Origin: Chromobotia macracanthus
Lineage: Eukaryota; Chordata; Actinopteri; Cypriniformes; Botiidae
Assembly: GCA_036877525.1 (NCBI GenBank)
Contig: JAZGTH010000068.1
Span: 434,001 to 498,000, forward strand
Direction: 5' to 3'
DNA: 64,000 bases
This document shows, in pieces, positions 56,022 to 64,000 of this stretch. Positions within the stretch are counted from its first letter, which is position 1. Each line of letters starts with the position of its first letter. The notes under the pieces were generated by a model. That model was not told the DNA's origin and searched no databases. It saw nothing but the letters and a program-made list of their open reading frames with translations. The position numbers and the translations under genes were made by a program.

Positions 56022-56312
56022 AATTGAACTCAAGTCAGTTCAAATAAATGTTTTTTACATAGCACTTTTCACAGTGTTGCATTGTTGCAAAACAGCTGTA
56101 CATATGAAATATAATAAAAACAAGCACAGGAAAGGGTAAATTAACATTATAATATATGGTATTATTGAAAATGTTGTTTTCCCATAAGACGAATAATAGC
56201 CCTTTGAAAAAGAGTAAATGATATAATAATTATATAATTATAATTATATTATATTATAGAATTCTATCACACATGCAGAATTTGCATTAATACCATGTAG
56301 TATTAAATAGTA
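56022..56312 (+). repeat. Dispersed non-coding repeat R2
   Basis: The same unit as 9703-10680 without the LTR, in opposite orientation. It starts 'aattgaactcaagtcagttcaaataaatg' with 'agcacttttcacagtgttgcattgttgcaaaacagctgta', passes 'gttgttttcccataagac', 'aatagccctttgaaaaagagta', and ends 'catgcagaatttgcattaataccatg'. It is the empty-site partner for the solo LTR. Confidence 0.75.
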
Positions 56313-56404
56313 TTAATAGTATTAAATACCATTAGTATTTTTAAAAAAATAGCGCTAAATAGGAAATTGATCTACAACCCGCACTTGATTTTGAAATTTT
56401 AGAG

Positions 56405-58030
56405 ACTGTTGTCTAGATATATATTGTCCCAAATGTGAAGATTGAGGTTCTTCTGGTGAAGAACATGATTGATCCACCAGCCAAGATGAAGGCAGAGTTT
56501 TACAGCCACTACTTCATTGTGCCCAAGAAGGTGAGTTACAACCAATACTAGACCTGCACATCCTGAATTAGACTCTTTACAGACTTTAGGATGCTCATGC
56601 AGAAACACATTCTGACGTGTGTGCAACATCTAGAGTGGTTCACGGCTGAAGGATACATACTTTCATGTCTCGATTCTACCTCAACACAGATCTTTTCTTT
56701 AATTTGCTTTTCAGGGTCGAGTGTTTCAGTACAGGGTCCTCCCCTTTGGTCTGTCCTGGTCCCCCTGCGTCTTTACCAAAGTCGCGGAGGCTGCTCTCTC
56801 CCTTCTGAGGTAGAAGGACATACATATTCTTAACTACCCTGATGACTTTTGAGAACAGTTGTGTGCACAGGGACGTGGTTCTGAACCACTTGGATCGAAT
56901 GCTACTTTGGGTCAACTGGGAAAAGAGCAAGCTCCCACTGGTGCAGAGCAACTGTATTCTCAGGTAAAAGTTGGACTCAATAAATATGACAGCACATCTC
57001 ACAGAGAAGCGCATCCAACAAATGCTAAATTCTTGAGAGGCAAGATGACTGTCCCACTGAAATATTTTCAGAGGCTCTTGAGGCATTTGGCATCTTCGAG
57101 GGCAGTAATGCCTCTCAGGTTGACGCCTATGAGACCGCTTCAGTGTTGGTTATAAAACTGAGGCTGTGGGACTGTGGAGGCTGCAGCCAGTGCATGTGTT
57201 GAAAGCATGGATTGATCCGGATGGACAACACAGCAACAGTGGTGTAAATGAATCGCTAAGACAGTACTTGGTCTGATTGCATGTCTCGGCTCACCCTTCA
57301 CCTTTTCTCTTCTCTGGAATTGACAGATTGTTCACTTTGGTATGCTCTGACTGAGGGTCCTCTTGGCACAGATGCCTTAGTGCACAGCTGGCCCAGGATC
57401 TGCGCAAGTACACTTTTCCTCCAGTGAGCCTAATTGCACAGATACTGTGCAAGGTCAGAGAGGAAGAGGAGAAAGTCTTGATGGTGGTCCCTTTTTGGCC
57501 TAATCAGACTTGCTTTTTGGAGCTGATGCTCCTTTCAACAGCTTCTTTAGGCACATTCTGGACCTTCTTTATCAGGGGCAGGGCACAATCTGGCACCTTA
57601 GGCCATTCCTTTGAAACCTCCATGTCTGGTCTGTGGATGGGACATGGAAGACCTAGGTGATTTACCACCAGCCGTGGTAAACACTATCACTCAGGCTAGA
57701 GCCCCTTCTACTAGGCAGCTCTATGCCCTGACATTGCGTCTTTTTGTGGAATGGTGTTCTTCCAGGGGGGAATTGGATCTGTGCTTACCTTTCTATAAGA
57801 GCTTAGTGCTCTCTCTCAGAAGATGGCCATCTTGGTCACGCTCACTTCTATCATGAGTGTTGGGGATCTGCAGGCACTGTTTTGTCCAATGAGTGCTACG
57901 TGCCCAAGATTCCCATGATTCTCTTCAGGGACCAAGTAGTGAACCTGCAGGCCCTCCCACAGTCGAATGAGGACCCAACCTTATCCCTGTTGTGTCCAGT
58001 ACATGCTTTGCATATTTATCTGGAACACAC
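56405..58030 (+). mobile_element. DIRS-type retrotransposon, copy C
   Basis: + strand order: RT start (FIVPKK near 56515), RT blocks (56590-56860), connector (57150-57640), start of the recombinase (57655-57860) and a later recombinase block (57880-58030) ending at LYLEHTF. The second RT catalytic pair reads YPDD near 56840 (YLDD in relatives). The recombinase is cut off before its catalytic H-x-x-R and Tyr. Its subfamily resembles copies D and E more than B. Confidence 0.78.
57655..58030 (+). pseudogene. DIRS tyrosine recombinase, N-terminal fragment
   Basis: The frames read VVNTITQARAPSTRQLYALT followed by LRLFVEWCSSRGE (core-binding domain; relatives 'AR.PSTR.LY..KW..F..WC') and, after a jump, VVNLQALPQSNEDPTLSLLC and PVHALHIYLEHTF (middle of the catalytic part). 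The stretch between, which should include the first catalytic Arg, is deleted or scrambled at about 57850-57890. It is non-functional. Confidence 0.78.
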
Positions 58031-59600
58031 ATTTTTAATTAATTGCCAAATGGATAATAATAAACTCATATATCACTCATGGCAACCTAAAACCACTTAC
58101 AGCTATTTAAAATCACTCATATATTTTGATCAATATCCACTTTCACCAAATTGTTATTAGACAGTCAGAATGTGGTCACAATGACATGTGCAGACTTTCA
58201 TGTCAATACAGAAAAGACACAACCATTGAGACATAGTTGATTGTTTTTGGCATCTTGCCATCCAATATCTTGATGTGTTACTTGAGAGCCATTTGATCTA
58301 TCAAAATGATTTTAATAACTGTTTAATCAGTTGTGTCCCTGAATGATGCATGCAAAATTGTGTGCATATCGGACGTAAAACCTAGGAGGAGATCGATCGT
58401 TTTCAGATTGTTTTCAAAATAACCCAAAATGGCCGACAGGAAGTACAGTTGACTATGATAAATAGTCTGGGTTAAAAGACTATAAATAGTGGTCAAAATA
58501 ACTTTTGACCACTAGAAGGCCCAGTTCCAAACTTTGTAAGTACCCTCAGACAAGAATAATAAACCATATCAAGTTTCATAAAAATACGCAATTGCATTTT
58601 TAAAATATAACAAGATTTTACAAAAAAATCAAAATGGCTGATGCCCATAATAGCTGACCAGGGAACATTAGACATTGATATTGACTTTCTAAAAAGAAAT
58701 TTTAAAAGACCACCAACATTTTAAGGTTACAAGTAAAAATAGCAACATATGTCATTTTATATCTCTTGACTAGTAGTTGGCGCTGTTACAACCTTATTTC
58801 AATTTGTGTGTTTGCAGTAAAATTCATTGAAGCAGCATACAAGTTGGGTGTATTTAAAAACTTGATATGTTTTTGTCATCTCTAGATGCTGTGGACCAAA
58901 CTGTGCAAATCAGACACAAACACGAGCATTAGAAAAGTAGGTATTTTTAAAATTCAAAATGGTGGAAAAAATTTTATGACAGAAATGATGTTGTAGGAAT
59001 CGTCACAACATTTCCTATGTACTGTTCTATGGTCTGCCATAGACTTTCAGAGCGGAAGTAGTAGAAGAATCTGTGAGCAGCAATTATGGGGGTCAAGCCA
59101 ATCAATGGCACCAAGAGAATAGTTGTAGACATACCTGATAATGAGATTAGGAAAAGCAGTTAAAGAAAACATAGTATACAAGTATAACCCAATATCATCA
59201 TAATTATGATCATAAACATAAGTGAACTTTGAACTGTTGGTTATGGCTATGGTACATGCTTACGTAAAATTTAGATGCGGTATACAAGAATGGTAAAGGG
59301 GCATATTGACATGAATTAACTTTTTGTAAGGAGGCCACCTCATGAAAGTTTTCAAAAGTTAGACAAGCTTTCAAAAGTTAGCCATAGCCAATAGCCATTT
59401 TTTATATCTCTGGGCCAGTAGGTGGTGCTGTGATGAAACTGGGCATGCACTCTCAGGTCATGACTATGAAAACGCACCAAGCTTTATTTGAATACACCAA
59501 AGCTTGTGCAAGATAGAGTGCATAAGAATGGTAGGCGATATCACCATGATTTCCATAACTTTTGGAAGTTGGAAGTTTGGAAGTTTGGAAACATTTTATT
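58031..59600. repeat. Tandemly related dispersed-repeat pieces
   Basis: Several pieces of the same non-coding family as 43131-44430 and 52565-52960 lie here: 'gtttcataaaaatacgcaattgcatttt' (58570), 'gtagttggcgctgttacaacc' (58770), 'gagcagcaattatgggggtcaagccaatcaatggcaccaag' (59075) and 'gggccagtaggtggtgctgtgatgaaactgggcatg' (59410). 'tttggaagtttggaaa' is repeated near 59560-59590. Borders are unclear. Confidence 0.5.
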
Positions 59601-60826
59601 TATTATTTAAATGATTAAACTAATAATGAAATTAACAGAATTTACAAAACTCTAACCTCACCTAACATCAGTAGTCTCCAAGTAAGCAAGCTGGTGACAG
59701 TGGCAAGGAACTAAATCTCCTCATGATGTAAAATGGTGAAAAAAAATCTTGTGAGAAACCAGTTCAGAGAGACCAGTTCTTCTCTGGCATGTTAAAACTG
59801 CAATCTGTATTTGTTTTGGTTAAAAATAAAAGCTTACAATAATGACTTATACATTTACTGTTTATTAATTTAAAACTAGTGGTTCAGTTTTTTGTGTGTC
59901 AGGCAGCTGAGGAATGTTTCAAACAAAGATGTCGTAAGAGGCATAACATTACTGACTGCAGCTATAACTAAATTAACTAAACTGCTGTAACAAGACAGAA
60001 TAAGTGTCGTTTATAAAATCTAACTGAGGTGGAAGTTTACACACACAAAATAAGTAACCATGCAAATAAGCATGCAAATATGTTATGGAATTATTCATAA
60101 TGAAATATATTATATATTTCAGATGCTTCTGAGTGGCCCAAGCTATGACTCTATTTTGGATTAGCTGGTACATAGATGAACATCTGGCTGAATGTGCTGG
60201 GATGAGTATTAGGTCAAACTGGAGCTTGGGTCAATTTACATCATTTACACTTGGTGTTTTAATCCATCCCTGTTGTCCACTTTTAGCAGCTTCTGTCCTG
60301 ATTACTTTGAGGGGAAAGTCGATGGGTGGGCCTTTTGCTTTTATCAAACACAAGCGGGAGGGTTAAAGTTGATGCACACTAACATAATATCAGAGTCAAA
60401 TATGTCAATTTGAAAAAGCATTAAACAGACTTCTGAACACTGGCCGAGTTGTTTCCCCTAGGTATCCAGGATCCATTGTTTTGTTTTATTTTTCATGTTT
60501 GAAAAAAAACTTTCTGCTTTGGCTTGTCAAAGTTTAAATCCTGTCTGACAAGCAAACTTCCCAACATGTACCACAGTGATTATGCATTAGGTCAGTAGGG
60601 GAAGTGTAGGTGGTCTTTTGTGGCTGTTTGAACACATTCGACCACATGAACACCTACACCATGAAACTCATACCTAAGTAGTCAAATGCATTTAGTACTT
60701 GTGGATGGGATCTAAAGTAGACATACTCAAAACATTTTAGACCGTTTACACCTGTATTTTGCATCATCCACTTGATACGATCAACCAAAACATATCTTAA
60801 CAGGTGTAAATAGGCCCTAAGTTATT
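59601..60826. other. Unassigned intron DNA
   Basis: No gene. A stretch at about 60590-60820 ('acaccatgaaactcatacc', 'accgtttacacctgtattttgcatc', 'caggtgtaaataggcccta') has the style of a teleost hAT-related dispersed repeat; class not certain. Confidence 0.4.
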
Positions 60827-61170
60827 TTACATGCTGAGGAATTTAGACACTTTAGCTAGATTGTTAATAAAGCAGTCTTTAGTGACAGAAGTTAGGACAA
60901 CAATTGGGACTGTATTAGTGGCCAGCACTACTTCTGATAGAAAATCAGCAAATCCTTTGATAAAGTCTGTGTGGTGCTCTGGTGGCCTGCATACAATAGC
61001 CAATAAGAATGTCAAATTCGATGTACAGACACTAAATAATGCTATATTAAGCACCATCACTTCATAGGAATTGTATTTAAAACTAGATAGGTACATTTTA
61101 TGTAGATAGGAATGTGATAGGAAAATGTGAGTGGTATTTGTTGTAGCAAAACTCAAGTCAGAATATTTCA
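60827..61170 (-). mobile_element. L2-like LINE endonuclease fragment
   Basis: The minus-strand frame has FLLAIVCRPPEHHTDFIKGF and ADFLSEVVLATNT, then SVTKDCFINN, matching FLLATVYRPPEDHTDFIKEF and ATKDCFINN of the larger copy at 25110-25658. The middle of the domain, including the GDFN and SDH motifs, is deleted. It is a small dead remnant. Confidence 0.8.
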
Positions 61171-61650
61171 ACAATGTTATGTTTACTATTGATGCTACTC
61201 AATCAGAGATTCAAAAAATGAAATATAATAGCTTCAATTTGTTAACAGAGGTAAAAAAATACATTAGTTTAAAGTGTCCTTGCTCTCTGAGCCAAACACA
61301 AAATACAATTATGAATGCTAGAATTATGAACAAAACCAATAAATAAATATACAAAATACACATACAAACTTCCAACAATATATGTACATATTTTTTCTTC
61401 TCCGCTCTCCATTTATTAGCAAGTCAGGGGCGTGGGAAAAAAAAACGTTATTTTTTTAAAATGTAACAAAATGGTTGCCAAATAGTGTGAAATTTTTCTC
61501 TATGATGAAGTATATCTGATCTTTTCTATTTGAATAAACTGCATCAGGTCATGCATCCAATGAAAGAAACTGGGTGGAGAAAGTTTTTTCCAGTTCATTC
61601 AGAAACTGATTTGAAAACTGATGCCCAGAAAAAAGTCAATGCTGGGCAAA
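61171..61650. other. Spacer, nothing identified
   Basis: AT-rich sequence between two LINE fragments; no supported feature. Confidence 0.4.
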
Positions 61651-61651
61651 G

Positions 61652-62239
61652 TCAAAAAGTATGATAAAGAGTAGCTGGAGCCTGTCGACACTGATCACAA
61701 GTTGGATCAAAACCAGGGTTAATTTTGGCCTTTGTCCAATTTGGCCTTTTAATACACTCAATGTAACAACTTAACTGTATAAGACAATGGCGAGCGCATA
61801 CAGAGGAAGTGTGTACACGACAAAGGGCTTTGGACCATTCCTCATGTGTGAAAACATAGTTAAGATCTAATTCACAATTCCGTTTTATTTTAGAGAGGTG
61901 AAGAGCCAGACTGCATAATAAATGAAAAAAAAATAGTTTTATAAATATTGGAAACAGTACCTTTACATAGTCTAGTTTGTAAAACTTGGTCAATCTCTTG
62001 TTTAGGGAAAATGTATTTCTTATGAATTCACGAGTCTGAAGATAACAAAAAAAATGGGTTGTGGGAAGATTAAATTTTTCTAACAGATAAGAAAAAGTAA
62101 CAAATGTATTCTCCTGAAAAGGATCATTAATGTTTATAATGCCCCTTCTAAACCATAATGCGAATGATCCATCTAAAACAGAGGGTAAGGAGGAAGGATT
62201 TTTTATATATAGGATACAATGAAGACAATGAACGGGCAC
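61652..62239 (-). pseudogene. L1-Tx1-like ORF2 C-terminal region
   Basis: A 195-codon minus frame. It contains FALWFRRGIININDPFQENT, FFCYLQTREFIRNTFSLNKR, THEEWSKALCRVHTSSVCAR and a C-terminal zinc-knuckle-like GFDPTCDQCRQAPATLYHTF (C-x2-C...H). Relatives have the same 'HSSSVCARH.L.Q....HR...S' and 'C.RC....ATL.H.FW.C'. The beginning of the frame is fused to LTR-derived sequence. It is the best preserved LINE stretch in the window. Confidence 0.85.
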
Positions 62240-62519
62240 TAAACAGAAAACACAAGGGCATTAAATATGAACAAAACAAGGCAGGGAACAAGGACAAACA
62301 GGTGAGGGAATAAACCAAAAATGAGATTAACAAGGAAACAAGGGGGTGGGGTCAAGACACGTGACCGGAGAGCACATGGCAAATGTAAACAAAACAGAGG
62401 CCATGCGCTTCCACAGAAAAAGACTAGGATGAGTCAGTAACAACATGCTCTGACACAGAACACAGGGAATGTCAGGATCCTGGCAAGTATATCTAGAAAG
62501 ACTCAAGACAGGCCTGACA
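62236..62519 (-). mobile_element. Truncated LTR inside the LINE, same family as 9767-10368
   Basis: Shares with the solo LTR 'caagacacgtgaccggagagcacatggc', 'aaatgtaaacaaaacagaggccatg', 'gacaggccatg'-like parts, 'actaggatgagtcag' and 'atgtcaggatcctggcaag', ending CCTGACA at 62519. Only the promoter-side half is present; the left end stops at about 62236. It separates LINE blocks that are continuous in relatives. Confidence 0.8.
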
Positions 62520-62847
62520 TTGCCTGAAAACCAAAATGTTTCCTAAATTGTTTCCAAATTAAGGCTGTGTAGTACTAAAGGGTTGGAAGAATAATTGGAT
62601 GTTTTTAATGCTAACGAAGAGCATGATAAAGCATGCAGGGACACTTGAATACAGGAACCACATTCTTTTTCAACCTATGCCAGGACCCACTGGCATAGTC
62701 CATAGTGTGACTTGCTCCAATATAAAATACTGTGAATATTTGCCCAGTAATAGACTAAGAAATAAGGAAGTGCAAAACCACCTAGTTTTTTAGGTTGTTA
62801 AAGGAATGATTTCTGGATTCTTATTGAACCTCCGTTCCAAATAAAAT

Positions 62848-63344
62848 TCAGAAATCACTCAAAGTCTTAAAGAATGTTTTTAGTATGAAGACTGGAATAC
62901 TTTGAAAGAGGAAAAGAAATTTAGGAAGAATATTAATTTTTATAGTATTGATTTTTCCTGCAAGAGAAAGTGGAAGAGTTGTCCACCTAGCAATATCCTG
63001 TTTAGTTTTCTCCAAAATTGCAATAAAATTATGCTTAAAGAGGTCAACATACTTCTGTGTTACAGTTACTCCCAGGTATTGGAAATTGTCTGAGGCTAAT
63101 TTACATGGTAACAAACTTATCACCAAACCCAAATTTTTAGTGACCCACACTACAATTGATTTTTATCAGGTTTTAAAAGAAGAGCGATTGATGCCTGGCA
63201 CAAAGAAGCCGGGAGACCACCATTATTTAGAGATTTTTTAAAGACCAAGAGAAGGAGCAGGGAAAGCTGAGAGGAAAACTTTTTAAAAAAACTCTGGGGC
63301 CTGACGGCTTTCCCACAGAGATTTTCTGCTTTGCATTTGTGCAA
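62848..63344 (-). pseudogene. L1-Tx1-like reverse transcriptase fragments
   Basis: Minus frames: 63150-63344 with SSQLSLLLLLVFKKSLNNGG and QASIALLLKPDKN (start of the RT domain, 'I.LIPKKDKD' in relatives) and 62848-63150 with FQYLGVTVTQKYVDLFKHNF, IARWTTLPLSLAGKINTIKI and LPKFLFLFQSIPVFI (thumb). The palm with the catalytic aspartates is missing between them. Both are remnants. Confidence 0.8.
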
Positions 63345-64000
63345 TAGATTGTAAAATTTCAGCTAAACTAATAAGTTCATCCAGTTTGACTTTTGACTCA
63401 CTGTTAATTTGAGGAATGTTTAGCTTATAAAAAAACTACAAATAACGTTAGGATATTTAAGGGATTCTGACCGATACAATGAGGAGTAAAACGATTTAAA
63501 TTTACTATTAATTTTTATATCATTTAATTAATGATACAATATTGCCTTCTTGGGTTTGAATTTGGGTGATAAAATGCAATTTTGCAATTTTAAGTCTAAG
63601 TTGTAGTGCCAGTGTTTTACCTGGTTTATCACCAAACTTATAACCAAATAAAAATGGTGTCGTGATTTAAGAAAAAGCTGTTCAGCTTGAGTGGTGGAAA
63701 GAAGGTTATATTCAGATTGCAAAAAAAATCCTTTCATTATATAATAACGAAGTTGGGTGCTGTGCGTAAATCTGGTCTAGTCTGCCAGTTTGTTCAGAAA
63801 GTCCACAAACTGGCAGAGTAGACCAGCCTAGTTTGCCAATTTTATTTTTAGAGCCTTTTATTCCACAACTTATAAGCAGAACGAGAAATTATTTCCCTAC
63901 ATAAATAGGCTTTGAGAGTTTCCCAAAGTAAAGATGCCGAAATGCCTTCTGTACAAACAAATAGCTGATAAAATGCATTCATTTTCCAAGCATAAGATGA

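Larger units (their letters stand above)
61651..64000 (-). mobile_element. L1-Tx1-like LINE, ORF2 part, runs off the window
   Basis: Minus-strand blocks in order from the right: 63528-63737 (LLSTTQAEQLFLKSRHHFY), 63150-63344 (FFKKFSSQLSLLLLLVFKKS, SLCQASIALLLKPDKNQL), 62848-63150 (KLASDNFQYLGVTVTQKYVD, TTLPLSLAGKINTIKINILP) and 61652-62239 (ORF2 end with GFDPTCDQCRQAPATLYHTF). This is the order of RT palm, post-RT and C-terminus in L1/Tx1 LINEs. An LTR piece (62236-62519) interrupts it. The 5' part lies beyond 64000. Confidence 0.85.

Noticed and set aside
54900..64000. Third ankyrin exon (33-residue repeat starting KGNTALHIA)
   Set aside because: Looked for on the + strand after the 54899 donor and not found; it probably lies beyond the window.

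Overview
This is vertebrate nuclear DNA, almost certainly from a ray-finned fish. It is AT-rich, has no long open genes, and is packed with decayed transposons of types typical of teleosts: Tc1-like elements with DD34E transposases, piggyBac, DIRS-type tyrosine-recombinase retrotransposons, Ty3/gypsy, L2-like and L1-Tx1-like LINEs, and tRNA-derived SINEs. No bacterial, organellar or free-virus organisation is present. The longest reading frames are transposon fragments.

The only host gene I can support is an ankyrin, best matched to ANK1 (erythrocyte-type ankyrin), on the + strand. Two consecutive coding exons are visible: 41178-41279 (34 codons, start of the ankyrin-repeat domain) and 54801-54899 (33 codons, next repeat). 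Both are phase 0 at both ends and have good splice sites. They are separated by a 13.5 kb intron. I found neither the first exon nor the following exon, so the rest of the window is most simply read as the upstream intron or 5' flank (1-41177) and the start of the next intron (54900-64000).

Layout by region. 1.4-3.2 kb: DIRS copy (-). 3.4-4.7 kb: dead Tc1 (-). 5.4-7.0 kb: internally deleted piggyBac (+) with both ends and TTAA sites. 8.3-9.2 kb: gypsy 3' part (-). 9.7-10.7 kb: an unclassified dispersed repeat carrying a solo LTR with a 5-bp target duplication. 10.9-11.3 kb: L2-like fragment. 13.9-15.7 kb: gypsy RT/RH/IN remnant (-). 17-18.8 kb: DIRS pieces. 19.5-19.75 kb: striking inverted repeat with an internal TATA box. 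21.25-23.25 kb: truncated LTR followed by a Tc1 (+). 23.9-26.5 kb: L2-like LINE (-). 27.2-28.3 kb: DIRS 3' part. 28.6-33.5 kb: an old Tc1 copy broken by an LTR-containing segment, which itself holds a younger, nearly intact Tc1 with its TA duplications. 34.9-35.4 kb: solo LTR. 36.2 kb: SINE. 38.7-40.9 kb: TA and T microsatellites and a long hairpin. 42.5-54.3 kb: the ankyrin intron, with a gypsy whose protease is followed by integrase without RT (Gmr1-like order), a piggyBac, a large DIRS copy and a Tc1 whose two halves sit about 10.4 kb apart. 56-58 kb: dispersed repeat and DIRS copy. 60.8 kb: L2-like fragment. 61.6-64 kb: L1-Tx1-like LINE (-) interrupted by an LTR fragment and running off the window.

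The genes do not form a pathway. The biological content is one host gene plus several generations of transposon insertion, and the nesting gives a relative chronology. I found no new system such as a CRISPR or defence locus. The most informative observations are the nested insertions with recoverable empty sites, the Gmr1-like element, the inverted repeats and a 29-bp micro-inversion inside a Tc1 copy. Family names rest on protein motifs and remembered consensus sequences; no database search was possible.
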